Shown here: positions 50,744 to 58,726 of the stretch, in pieces
Position numbering within the stretch: position 1 is the stretch's first letter
Layout: every line of letters starts with the position of its first letter
The notes under the pieces: model-generated
The model's input: the letters and a program-made list of their open reading frames with translations, nothing else
Databases searched by the model: none
Told to the model about the DNA's origin: nothing
Made by a program: the position numbers and the translations under genes
Assembly (NCBI GenBank): GCA_964612485.1
Contig: CAZTFF010000006.1
Coordinates: 62,001 to 126,000, forward strand
Length of the DNA stretch: 64,000 bases
Origin: JAFGNV01 sp964612485
GTDB lineage: Bacteria > Chloroflexota > Anaerolineae > 4572-78 > J111
Direction: 5' to 3'

Positions 50744-51793
50744 ATGGATAACGAGCCAGAAAACAAACAAGGAAGCGCCTACGCCCGGGCCGGCGTGGAT
50801 ATTGCTGCCGGCCAGCAGGCAACGGCGCTGATGAAAAAAGCGGTTAAAGCCACCTACGGGCCGGAAGTATTGTCGGGGATTGGCGCTTTTGGCGGGTTGT
50901 TTGAGGCGGCGGGCCTCAAAGAGATGGATGCGCCGGTGCTGGTGGCTTCCACCGATGGCGTGGGCACCAAAACCAGGGTAGCCGCGCAAATGGATCGCTG
51001 GGAGTCGGTGGGCCAGGATATTGTCAACCACTGCATCAACGATATTTTGGTGCAGGGCGCGCGGCCTTTGTTTTTTATGGATTACATCGCCTCGTCCCGG
51101 CTTGATCCCCAAAAAATTGCTATGGTTGTCAACGGCGCGGCCACGGCCTGCCAACAGGCGGGGTGCGCGCTGTTAGGTGGTGAAACGGCAGAGATGCCGG
51201 GAGTATATCAGGAAGGAGAATTTGATCTGGTGGGTACTATAGTTGGCGTTGTTGAACGCAATAAAATTCTCGATGGTTCAAATATTCAGGTGGGTGATAC
51301 AATTTTGGGCTTACCCTCCACCGGGCTGCATACCAACGGTTATTCACTGGCCCGCAAGGTGCTTGGCTCGTGCGATTGGCAATCACCCCATCCCCAATTG
51401 GGCTGCTCGATTGGGGAGGCGCTGCTGGCCGTCCATCGCACCTATTTGCAGCCGATCCAAAAATTATGGGATACGGGCGTGCAGATCCGGGGACTGGCCC
51501 ACATTACCGGCGGCGGCATCATCGACAATCTACCCCGCATTTTGCCGCAGGGCATCGGCGCAGTGATTCGCCGGGGAACCTGGCCGGAACCACCCATCTT
51601 TGGCCTGATCCAATCTGAAGGGCATATTCCCAACGAGGAAATGTTCCACGTGTTCAATATGGGGTTGGGCATGCTGGTTATTGTATCGCCGGGAGACGCC
51701 GAACAGGCACAGCGTACGCTGACCGATGATGTGTTTGATGTTGGCGAAATTGTGGCCGGGCAAGAAGTGTCTATTACTGAAAATCGAGAGTGA
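50744..51793 (+). CDS. purM: Phosphoribosylformylglycinamidine cyclo-ligase
   Basis: About 349 residues. YARAGVDIAAGQQATALMKK opens the AIR synthetase fold. VASTDGVGTKTRVAAQMDRW, GGETAEMPGVYQEGEFDLVG and GLPSTGLHTNGYSLARKVL are the conserved nucleotide and substrate loops, and LAHITGGGIIDNLPRILP follows. It closes the imidazole ring (FGAM to AIR). I prefer the ATG at 50744, after GAAGGA, over a TTG five codons earlier. PurN begins four bases after its stop. Confidence 0.95.
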   Translation: MDNEPENKQGSAYARAGVDIAAGQQATALMKKAVKATYGPEVLSGIGAFGGLFEAAGLKEMDAPVLVASTDGVGTKTRVAAQMDRWESVGQDIVNHCINDILVQGARPLFFMDYIASSRLDPQKIAMVVNGAATACQQAGCALLGGETAEMPGVYQEGEFDLVGTIVGVVERNKILDGSNIQVGDTILGLPSTGLHTNGYSLARKVLGSCDWQSPHPQLGCSIGEALLAVHRTYLQPIQKLWDTGVQIRGLAHITGGGIIDNLPRILPQGIGAVIRRGTWPEPPIFGLIQSEGHIPNEEMFHVFNMGLGMLVIVSPGDAEQAQRTLTDDVFDVGEIVAGQEVSITENRE

Positions 51794-51797
51794 TTCC

Positions 51798-52385
51798 GTG
51801 AAAAAACTTGTGGTATTGATCTCCGGTTCCGGCTCTAATTTGCAAGCCATTTTAGATGCCATCGCCAATAAACAGTTAGAGGCCGAAGTAGTGCTGGTTG
51901 TGTCCAACCGAAAAAATGCCTACGGGCTGACGCGCGCGCAGCAGGCCGATGTGCCCACGCTGTACTTCCCCATCAAACCTTACCGCGAGGCGGGCCGGGA
52001 ACGCGCCGAGTATGATGCCGATCTGGCCCAGCGGGTGGCCCAGGTCGAGCCGGATTTGATCGTGCTGGCCGGCTGGATGCACATCTTCAGCCCCGCATTT
52101 TTGGATCATTTTCCCGATCAGGTGATCAATTTACATCCGGCCCTGCCCGGCACCTTTGCAGGCGTGGGCGGCATCGAATGGGCGTTTGAAGCGTACCAGC
52201 GGGGAGAGATCGAACACGGCGGCTGTATGGTGCATTACGTCATCCCGGAGGTGGATGCCGGCCCGGTGATTGCCCAGGCAGCCGTACCGATCTTGCCGGA
52301 CGACACCCTGGAAACTTACACCCAGCGCGTCCACGCCGCCGAGCATAAGATCATTGTAGAAGCGATTAGAAAGTGCATCACGTAG
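51798..52385 (+). CDS. purN: Phosphoribosylglycinamide formyltransferase
   Basis: 195 residues from the GTG at 51798. The GAR-binding loop is LISGSGSNLQAILDAI. VINLHPALPG has the Asn and His of the active site, and HYVIPEVDAGPVIAQ the essential Asp. It transfers the formyl group of 10-formyl-THF to GAR. The longer frame overlaps purM and is not used. The HPALPGTFAGVGGIEWAFEA segment differs from the usual HPSLLPAFPG text but keeps the spacing. It is the last purine gene and converges with the minus-strand operon 16 bases away. Confidence 0.92.
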   Translation: MKKLVVLISGSGSNLQAILDAIANKQLEAEVVLVVSNRKNAYGLTRAQQADVPTLYFPIKPYREAGRERAEYDADLAQRVAQVEPDLIVLAGWMHIFSPAFLDHFPDQVINLHPALPGTFAGVGGIEWAFEAYQRGEIEHGGCMVHYVIPEVDAGPVIAQAAVPILPDDTLETYTQRVHAAEHKIIVEAIRKCIT

Positions 52386-52401
52386 ACAGAATCTGGGGGG
52401 A

Positions 52402-53286
52402 TTACCCCACCAACTCCCAATCTACCATGCTGCGCATGCCGCTACGGCGAAAATGAAAATATTTAATGTAGCGCATCGCATGCTCATCCCGGCCCAACAA
52501 AACATCCACGGCCAGTACATTCTGACGCGCTTGAGAAACACTCACCTGCGGCGCGGTGACGCCGGCCATGATGGCGGCGGTTAAAAATGTTTGGTGCAGC
52601 GCGTTGGTGTGGGGCAGATCGTAAGAAATATCACTGATGTCCAGGGTGATGTTCACGCCCAAGGCGTCTTTGACCAGCCGGATGGTTTCCAGCGTCACCA
52701 TCGCGGCGTGATGGTCAACCTCAACGGCCATGGTCAGGCAATCGATCAAAATATTCTCTCGTGGAATTCCCACCGCTTCGGCGCGCTCCACAATCTTCGA
52801 TGCAATCTTCAGCCGCCGCCGGGGATCATCGGGGATACCGTTTTTATCCATACACAGGCCCACTACAGCGGCATTGTGTTTGGCAACCAGGGGCAATATC
52901 CGGTTCAAGTTTTCTTCTTCCCCATTAACCCCATTGACCAGGGGCTTGCCCTGATAAACGTCCAGGGCGGCGGCCAGGGATTCGAGGTTGGGGGTATTGA
53001 GGCTCAACGGAACTTCCACTGTTGCCTGAACGGTTTCAATAATTTGGGGCAGCAGCACTACCTGATCTACATCCGGCACATCCACTTCGATATTCAGGGC
53101 ATCAGCGCCGGCGGCCACCTGGGCCAGCGCCTCGTTTTTGGCAATATCAAGATGCCCGTCCAACGTTCCATCCACCAGCGGCCGCTGGCGGCGAACCGGA
53201 CTCATCCGCTTGCCGATCAGAACGGTTGGTTTATGGGAGGCAATCTCAACTGTTTGCTTGGTTCCTTTGAGAATGGTTTCCATCAT
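52402..53286 (-). CDS. MeTr-type pterin-binding methyltransferase
   Basis: 294 residues of the DHPS-like TIM-barrel family that includes methyl-THF:corrinoid methyltransferases. VDGTLDGHLDIAKNEALAQV with VAAGADALNIEVDVPDVDQV near the start, PLSLNTPNLESLAAALDVYQ, PLVNGVNGEEENLNRILPLV and VGLCMDKNGIPDDPRRRLKI correspond to the pterin-site strands of MeTr. It probably moves methyl groups between a corrinoid protein and tetrahydrofolate. It is the last gene of a minus-strand run after two UroD-fold proteins. No corrinoid-binding protein is seen nearby. Confidence 0.85.
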   Translation of the reverse strand: MMETILKGTKQTVEIASHKPTVLIGKRMSPVRRQRPLVDGTLDGHLDIAKNEALAQVAAGADALNIEVDVPDVDQVVLLPQIIETVQATVEVPLSLNTPNLESLAAALDVYQGKPLVNGVNGEEENLNRILPLVAKHNAAVVGLCMDKNGIPDDPRRRLKIASKIVERAEAVGIPRENILIDCLTMAVEVDHHAAMVTLETIRLVKDALGVNITLDISDISYDLPHTNALHQTFLTAAIMAGVTAPQVSVSQARQNVLAVDVLLGRDEHAMRYIKYFHFRRSGMRSMVDWELVG

Positions 53287-53298
53287 GCGCCCAATTTT

Positions 53299-54393
53299 TT
53301 ACCATTTTTCCAGGCGTTTGATAATGGCCAATTCTTCCGCTTCATTTTCCGTGGCCACCCACAAAAACAGGCCCTCCGGCTCCATTTGCTCGATAAACGG
53401 TTCCAATTCATGCTTTTGCAAATCAACAATGACCGGTTTTACCGCCTGCAATTTTTTGATGAACGGAATCCACTGCAAAATCGGCAGGTCATCGCCCACA
53501 CCCTGCACCCATTGAATGGCGTGGACTTCGGGCACCGCCAGAATGGCGTCGGCGTGGCGGGCCACGCCCTTGCCGTCCATATGGAAAATATTGTGAGTCA
53601 TGGGCTTAACCTCTCGCTGCAAAACGGGCAGGCAGAACTCCTCAAAGAAAGCCGGGGAGATGAGGGCTGAAAAATCGCAACTGGGAATGTGCATTTTACC
53701 AAACGAGGGAATGCCCATCCAACTGCCGGAAAGTTGTTTTTCGGCCTTGAGCATGGCGTCAAAGTGGTCAAACACCTGCTGAAAATCTTTAATAGCGATC
53801 TCAATCAGTTCTGTGACCTTGTCCGGGGTTTCGATCATATCGATGCACAAATTTTGGGGATCGCGCCAGGCGGCGGCGCAATCCACGCCGGGGTGCAGAT
53901 CGGTGTAGCCCACCATGAACTTGCCGGGGCATTGTTCCAGCGCGACGCGGGTGATCTCTTCGAGTTTGGTAAAGTATTTGTTTTGCCTATCCAGCTTGAG
54001 CCGGGCCATATCATCCCACGCCTGCACAAAAGGTTTGGACCAGGAGGTGACTTCCCCGTATTCCAATTCCGCGCCGTAAAAGGCGGCGTATACTTCCGGC
54101 CCCAGATTGGGCCAGAAAATAGGGAAGGTTTCGCCGTGGAATCGTTTTCCTTTAATAGATTTCAGATAGGTTTCTACCTGAAATTCGGCGTCAAACCAAC
54201 GGTCCCGCAAGTTGTCCGAGGGATAGGCTACATTGGCCTGGTCAATAAAGGCGTTATGGGCCATAAAGCGCACCGGCGAGCGGTCGATAATTTCTTTTTC
54301 ATACCAGGCGTATACCCGCTCCATAGATTTTTCAAAATGGGGCATACCTTCAAGCTCTAGATTCCAGCCGTTCATTGATGATACTGATGTCAT
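53299..54393 (-). CDS. UroD-fold protein, probable corrinoid-dependent methyltransferase relative (copy 2)
   Basis: About 364 residues. The fold resembles uroporphyrinogen decarboxylase and the MtaA/CmuA methyltransferases: ISPAFFEEFCLPVLQREVKP, then HNIFHMDGKGVARH, which replaces the HxCG zinc region, and a C-terminal ELEPFIEQMEPEGLFLWVAT block. The N-terminal heme-precursor-binding Arg motif of true UroD is not visible. I start at the ATG at 54393, after GAGG and two bases behind the upstream stop. It differs strongly from the other copy, so they are not recent duplicates and may act on different substrates. Confidence 0.8.
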   Translation of the reverse strand: MTSVSSMNGWNLELEGMPHFEKSMERVYAWYEKEIIDRSPVRFMAHNAFIDQANVAYPSDNLRDRWFDAEFQVETYLKSIKGKRFHGETFPIFWPNLGPEVYAAFYGAELEYGEVTSWSKPFVQAWDDMARLKLDRQNKYFTKLEEITRVALEQCPGKFMVGYTDLHPGVDCAAAWRDPQNLCIDMIETPDKVTELIEIAIKDFQQVFDHFDAMLKAEKQLSGSWMGIPSFGKMHIPSCDFSALISPAFFEEFCLPVLQREVKPMTHNIFHMDGKGVARHADAILAVPEVHAIQWVQGVGDDLPILQWIPFIKKLQAVKPVIVDLQKHELEPFIEQMEPEGLFLWVATENEAEELAIIKRLEKW

Positions 54394-54395
54394 AA

Positions 54396-55505
54396 CTACC
54401 TCAATGCGTTGTAAGGGGTTTCTTTGATCGTGTTCACCATCGCCCAAAAATTTTCCAGCGAGGTATCAAGTTGAACGTGATGGGTGGGGCCCAGGATCAG
54501 GCCGCCGTTTTGTCCCATTGTTTTGAGCCGGGTGAGAATTTCGGCTTTGACATCTTCCGGTGAGCCAAAAGGCAGGGTGTGCTGCTCGTCAACCGATCCC
54601 CAGAAGCACAGGTTATGGCCAAATTTTTCTTTGACCATGGCCGGGTCCATCGACGCGGGCTGGATGGGATTCAACACGTCCAGGCCGATGTCTATCAGAT
54701 CGGGAATGATGGGCAAAATGTTGCCGTCTGAGTGGTAGGCAATTTTCACCTGAGGATTGATGTTTTTCAGCGTTGAAATGAACGTGGCCATACGCGGCTT
54801 CAAAAATTGCCGCCAGGTATCGGGCGAGATGAGCATGCGGTTTTGCATGCCCACATCGTCGCCCAGCCAGATCATATCCACGCCCAATTCAACCAGTTTT
54901 TGGGCCGCGGTCAGGTGATAATGAAAGGGGATGTCGAGCAGCCGTTCCAGCAGATCGGGATTCAGGACAAAATCCATCAGGGTTTGATCGTAACCGCGCA
55001 GCGCCCAAGCGGTTTCAAAAATTGTGGTTACGGTGACGCCCACAATCCAATAGTCGTCTTGGTAGGTTTCAACCACCCGCGCCGCCTCGGAGTACAGGTC
55101 GGGGCGGTGGGGGTCGGGCGGCTGGTAAGTGTCGATGGCTGCGTCCTCGGCCAGGGGATGGCCGATCATTTCGGTGTAGCAGCCGGTGCCAAATTTGGTT
55201 TCGTAGGGCCGGTTCTGCCAGGTAACGCCCCACTCGTCGGTGTAGGTTTGGCCATCTTCGCTGAGCGACTCGGTGGCGTAATACGAGTTGGCCCAGCCCA
55301 CCGAGGTGAGCAGCATGTCTTCGCCCAACGCCCGTTCGATCACATAAGTGTTGCCGCCGCCGTGGGGATTGTGGAAATCGGCGTCGGTCAGGCCCATATC
55401 CTGCCGGAGCCGGGCGGCGAATTCAGGTGTAAAGCTGATTTGCATCGGGCAACGATCCGGTTCTTCATGGTTTAGGGCCAGCAAAACCCGTTCCCGGTGT
55501 TTCAT
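54396..55505 (-). CDS. UroD-fold protein, probable corrinoid-dependent methyltransferase relative (copy 1)
   Basis: 369 residues. MKHRERVLLALNHEEPDRCP is the standard opening of this family. IAYHSDGNILPIIPDLIDIG, LCFWGSVDEQHTLPFGSPED and GGLILGPTHHVQLDTSLENF are the MtaA/UroD-like core, with His and Cys residues that could bind zinc. Such proteins often occur beside ABC sugar importers in Chloroflexota, Firmicutes and Planctomycetes. Demethylation of an O-methyl compound is a reasonable guess, not shown here. It lies just after the importer permease gene. Confidence 0.85.
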   Translation of the reverse strand: MKHRERVLLALNHEEPDRCPMQISFTPEFAARLRQDMGLTDADFHNPHGGGNTYVIERALGEDMLLTSVGWANSYYATESLSEDGQTYTDEWGVTWQNRPYETKFGTGCYTEMIGHPLAEDAAIDTYQPPDPHRPDLYSEAARVVETYQDDYWIVGVTVTTIFETAWALRGYDQTLMDFVLNPDLLERLLDIPFHYHLTAAQKLVELGVDMIWLGDDVGMQNRMLISPDTWRQFLKPRMATFISTLKNINPQVKIAYHSDGNILPIIPDLIDIGLDVLNPIQPASMDPAMVKEKFGHNLCFWGSVDEQHTLPFGSPEDVKAEILTRLKTMGQNGGLILGPTHHVQLDTSLENFWAMVNTIKETPYNALR

Positions 55506-55537
55506 GGTTGACTCCTTTGTCAGATCAATACTTCTAT

Positions 55538-56560
55538 TTATCCCAGCCGTTTGCGTAAAATGGCGTGCATAGAAACAGAAACGGTGAAGATCAGGCCGTA
55601 AATCAATTGGGTCCAGAATCCGGTCAGGCCGGCGGCCACAATGGCCGCTTCGATAGCGCCGATGATAAAACTCCCGATAAAGGTGCCAAAGATGGTGCCG
55701 ACGCCGCCAAACACCGAGGTCCCGCCCAGGAACACGCCGGCCAGGGTTTTCAACAGATAGCCATCGCCCAGCGAAGGCCAGAAAAAGGACACGTGCAAGC
55801 TGGCCAAAATGCCGGCAAACGCCGCCGACGTGCCGATCAGGGCAAAAACCAGCATCTGGGTAAGACCGGTGTTGACCCCCATCAGCCCGGCGGTGTGTTC
55901 ATTGTCACCGATAATATAGACTTGAGCGCCAAATTTGTGCCGGTTCAGTAAAAACCAGGTAGCCACGGTAATCAAAACCAACCAGATCATTTGCATGGGG
56001 ATGCCAAAGAATTTGCCGACCAGCAAATCGTACATCAATGTCTCTCGGGCGGCCACCAGCGTGGTACCTCTTCCGCCCAGCAGCACCAGGACCGCCCCCC
56101 GCCAGAAGAACTGGGTGCCAATGGTGACCACCAGAGCCGGAATACCCACTCTTACCACAATAATGCCATTTAACAAACCGGCCAAAAATCCGGCGATCAG
56201 GCCGGCAATCAAACCCAGCAGCACGCTGCCGGTTGGATTAAATACGAAGACAAAGGCAACCATGCCCAGCGCCATCACCGAGGTAAAGGACAGGTCCATT
56301 TGCCCGGTAATCACCGCCAGGGTTAAGGGCATAGCCATAATGGCGAAAAAAGGTATACTCGACATAAATGCTCGATAAATTTGGGGGGCCAAAAATGTAG
56401 TGGGGGCGGCGATAATAAATGTAACCCACACCAAAACAAATACTCCAAAAATACCCAATTGCGTGCCGTAAGTCCGCAAAAATCGGGCTAAACTAAACTG
56501 GGGGTTATAAGTTGAAGGAATTTCGACTTCGTTGTTTTCTGTATTTTCAACAGTTGTCAT
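55538..56560 (-). CDS. ABC sugar importer permease, RbsC/BPD_transp_2 family
   Basis: 340 residues, about nine or ten membrane helices. AMPLTLAVITGQMDLSFTSV corresponds to the helix with the conserved GxIDLS-type motif. GLIAGFLAGLLNGIIVVRVG, IPALVVTIGTQFFWRG and the LAGVFLGGTSVFGGVGTIFG stretch are typical of ribose, galactose and autoinducer-2 importers. It should form a homodimer driven by the ATPase encoded just upstream. Substrate unknown, probably a sugar. Confidence 0.92.
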   Translation of the reverse strand: MTTVENTENNEVEIPSTYNPQFSLARFLRTYGTQLGIFGVFVLVWVTFIIAAPTTFLAPQIYRAFMSSIPFFAIMAMPLTLAVITGQMDLSFTSVMALGMVAFVFVFNPTGSVLLGLIAGLIAGFLAGLLNGIIVVRVGIPALVVTIGTQFFWRGAVLVLLGGRGTTLVAARETLMYDLLVGKFFGIPMQMIWLVLITVATWFLLNRHKFGAQVYIIGDNEHTAGLMGVNTGLTQMLVFALIGTSAAFAGILASLHVSFFWPSLGDGYLLKTLAGVFLGGTSVFGGVGTIFGTFIGSFIIGAIEAAIVAAGLTGFWTQLIYGLIFTVSVSMHAILRKRLG

Positions 56561-56574
56561 TGCTTTTAGACCTC

Positions 56575-57336
56575 TTATTCAAAGCTTCCTGTTTCAGCAA
56601 TCTGATACATTTTATCCATTAGATCTTCCAGGGTGATGTCGGCGGTTCTGAACTCGCCCGCCACCGCGCCTCGATCCAACACCACCACCCGGTCGGCCAC
56701 CGAATAAACGTGGAAGATGTTGTGATCGATGAAAATGGCTGATTTTCCGGCTTCTTTGATACCGCGCACAAAGTTCAATAATTTCCGGGTTTCTTTTAAC
56801 GACAGCCCCATGGTCGGTTCGTCTAAAATAATCACTTCCGCATCAAAATAGAGCGCCCGCACAATGGCGACCCCCTGCTTTTCCCCACCGGAAAAATTCT
56901 TGATAACCGAATCCGGACTCACCGCAAAGGAGGTAAAGCCCATCGACTGAACCATCAACCGGTGGGTTTCTTCTTTCATTTCCCTGACTTTAAGAAATCC
57001 AAACCTGTTTCTAAGCTCGCGGCCAATGAAAATATTCCGCCACAGGGTTTGGAGCTCGGCCAGGGCGCGCTCCTGATACACCGTTTCAACGCCCAGCGCC
57101 CGCGCCTTGGGCACGGAGAGGTGGTCGATTTTTTCTCCGTTAAAATAAATCTCGCCGGAATCGGGCTGGTGGTAGCCGGTGAGGGTTTTGATCATGGTTG
57201 ATTTACCGGCGCCGTTATCGCCCAGCAAACCTACCACTTCATTTTGGCTCAATTTAAAATCAACATTGCGCAACGATTCAACATCCCCAAATGATTTGGA
57301 GACGTTTCTCATTTCAATTCTGTACTCTGCATCCAT
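56575..57336 (-). CDS. ABC sugar importer ATPase, single-domain FrcA type
   Basis: About 253 residues. Walker A is GDNGAGKST, the signature FSGGEKQGVAIVRAL, Walker B VIILDEPTMGLS and the switch His is in FIDHNIFHV. Many importers of this class use a two-domain ATPase (RbsA); this one is single-domain, like FrcA. I chose the ATG at 57336, after GGAGC, over a TTG two codons upstream. It sits between the binding protein and permease genes. A strong inverted repeat separates it from the binding protein. Confidence 0.93.
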   Translation of the reverse strand: MDAEYRIEMRNVSKSFGDVESLRNVDFKLSQNEVVGLLGDNGAGKSTMIKTLTGYHQPDSGEIYFNGEKIDHLSVPKARALGVETVYQERALAELQTLWRNIFIGRELRNRFGFLKVREMKEETHRLMVQSMGFTSFAVSPDSVIKNFSGGEKQGVAIVRALYFDAEVIILDEPTMGLSLKETRKLLNFVRGIKEAGKSAIFIDHNIFHVYSVADRVVVLDRGAVAGEFRTADITLEDLMDKMYQIAETGSFE

Positions 57337-57363
57337 ACTCAAAAGCTCCGCTGATAATCTAAA

Positions 57364-57417
57364 CGTAGGTCACGCTTAACGTGACACGGATCGAGACTTT
57401 GTTAAACGTGACCTACG
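57364..57417. repeat. Inverted repeat between binding-protein and ATPase genes
   Basis: CGTAGGTCACG (57364-57374) and CGTGACCTACG (57407-57417) are perfect complements, with further TTAACGTGAC words between. It lies just behind the binding-protein stop (minus strand) and may stabilise that part of the message. Confidence 0.65.
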
Positions 57418-57433
57418 GATCTAAAAATAAATG

Positions 57434-58552
57434 TTACCGAATTTGTTGTTCAACCAGATCGGCCAGCAGGTCGATATTATCTTTGTGGGCAAAGCCGGCG
57501 CCGGTATTGATGTGCAAGCCGGTAAAGGCGTAGTTGTCGGTCAGGCAGATTTGCAAAATGGGTAAGTAACCTTGCAGCCACTGCTGCTGGTCGATGACCA
57601 GATCGGTCCAGCCGCCGCGAATCGCTTCCACGGTTGCTGCCGAGAGGTCAAAGCCGGCGGCGTAGATGTCATCCGGGCCTAAGCCGGCGGTGGTCAGGTA
57701 AGTTTCCAGGGTAGCGGTCAGCGCGCCGTGGTCGGTGACAACCAGTTTGACATCGGGATTGGCGGAGACATAACCCACAAAGGTAGGCGTACCAGCGGAG
57801 GCGTCGGCGTTGGTGGAGTCGTCAATTTCCAGGTAATCCACCACCAGCCCGGCATCCTCCAGGGCCTCAATGACGCCCCGGGTGCGCTCGCCGCGACCGG
57901 CCTGGGCCAACAGCCCCCAGACCATGGCTTTGTCGCCTTCTTGCAGATCAAAGCGGGCAACCGCTTCCTGACCTAAAGAATAGCCGGCCTCGTACAATTC
58001 CGCGCCCACGTAACCGAATCCCTGAGAAGCGTATTTGGCTTCCAGTTGGGGCAGGGTGGTGTTCTGGCTGGTCACAATAATACCTTGCGCCGCGGCATCA
58101 TCCACCACGGCCTGGAAGGCATCATCGCCGGGGTGGCCCATAATGGCAATGCCATCGGGTTGGGTAGCGGCGGCCTCAGCAAATTGGGTTACCATTTTTT
58201 CCGGGTTCCAATCGGACCAGACATATTCTACATCCGCGCCCAAATCGGCAGCGGCCTGGACTGCGCCGTTATAAACAACGGTCGCAAAGGGGCCACCGGG
58301 CGAGCCGCCGGGGAAGAAGACAATGCTGGTATCACTGCACCAGCCGCCTTCGCCTTGTTGGGGGGCTTCTTTTTTGGCTTCCGCTTCTTCTTCAGCCGGT
58401 TTTTCCTGCTCTTCGACTTTGGGGGCTTCTTGTTCTTCGGCAGGGGCCGGTTCTTCCTGCGGTTGTTCGGTTGCAGCCGGGGTTCCGGCGCACGCCGCCA
58501 CCAGGCTCAACACCATAACCAAACTAAGAATTAACATTAATTTACGGGACAT
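57434..58552 (-). CDS. Sugar-type ABC solute-binding lipoprotein (Peripla_BP_4)
   Basis: 372 residues. A signal peptide with lipobox VAAC (Cys21) is followed by a Glu/Ala/Pro/Lys-rich linker (about 24-70) and a type I periplasmic binding domain: PGGSPGGPFATVVYNGAVQA, QPDGIAIMGHPGDDAFQAVV and GIIVTSQNTTLP resemble ribose/galactose-binding relatives, and DDIYAAGFDLSAATVEAIR is the second lobe. The ligand is unknown but probably a sugar or related compound. The ATG follows AAGGAG. A 14-bp palindrome lies about 70 bases upstream. Confidence 0.93.
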   Translation of the reverse strand: MSRKLMLILSLVMVLSLVAACAGTPAATEQPQEEPAPAEEQEAPKVEEQEKPAEEEAEAKKEAPQQGEGGWCSDTSIVFFPGGSPGGPFATVVYNGAVQAAADLGADVEYVWSDWNPEKMVTQFAEAAATQPDGIAIMGHPGDDAFQAVVDDAAAQGIIVTSQNTTLPQLEAKYASQGFGYVGAELYEAGYSLGQEAVARFDLQEGDKAMVWGLLAQAGRGERTRGVIEALEDAGLVVDYLEIDDSTNADASAGTPTFVGYVSANPDVKLVVTDHGALTATLETYLTTAGLGPDDIYAAGFDLSAATVEAIRGGWTDLVIDQQQWLQGYLPILQICLTDNYAFTGLHINTGAGFAHKDNIDLLADLVEQQIR

Positions 58553-58619
58553 CTTTTTCTCCTTCTCTAAAAACTACATGCTTAATAGATTTTTTTTGAC
58601 ACTTCTACTGCATTGTTTC

Positions 58620-58633
58620 ATACAACGTTGTAT
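58620..58633. promoter_or_regulatory. Perfect 14-bp palindrome, LacI-type operator candidate
   Basis: ATACAACGTTGTAT has a central CG and the shape of LacI/GalR-family operators. It lies between the galactokinase-like gene and the binding-protein gene, about 70 bases before the latter's start codon. No LacI repressor is encoded in the window. Confidence 0.6.
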
Positions 58634-58726
58634 TTTTGAAGCCGAACCCATCACCCCCTTTCAAATTTCGAGGCGACAGCCATTCAAATTGGCAAAAGTG
58701 ACTGTCACCATTGTTCATGCACACCT

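Noticed and set aside
52394..52409. Terminator between purN and the convergent MeTr gene (TGGGG/CCCCA)
   Set aside because: The stem is only 5 bp, overlaps the MeTr stop codon and has no T-run on either side.
52591..53670. A 359-residue plus-strand frame
   Set aside because: Antisense to the MeTr and UroD-fold genes, which carry clear family motifs on the minus strand.
53299..55505. Haem-pathway uroporphyrinogen decarboxylase (hemE)
   Set aside because: The two UroD-fold proteins lie in a sugar-transport/methyltransferase operon and match the MtaA/CmuA-like branch better; no other haem genes are near.
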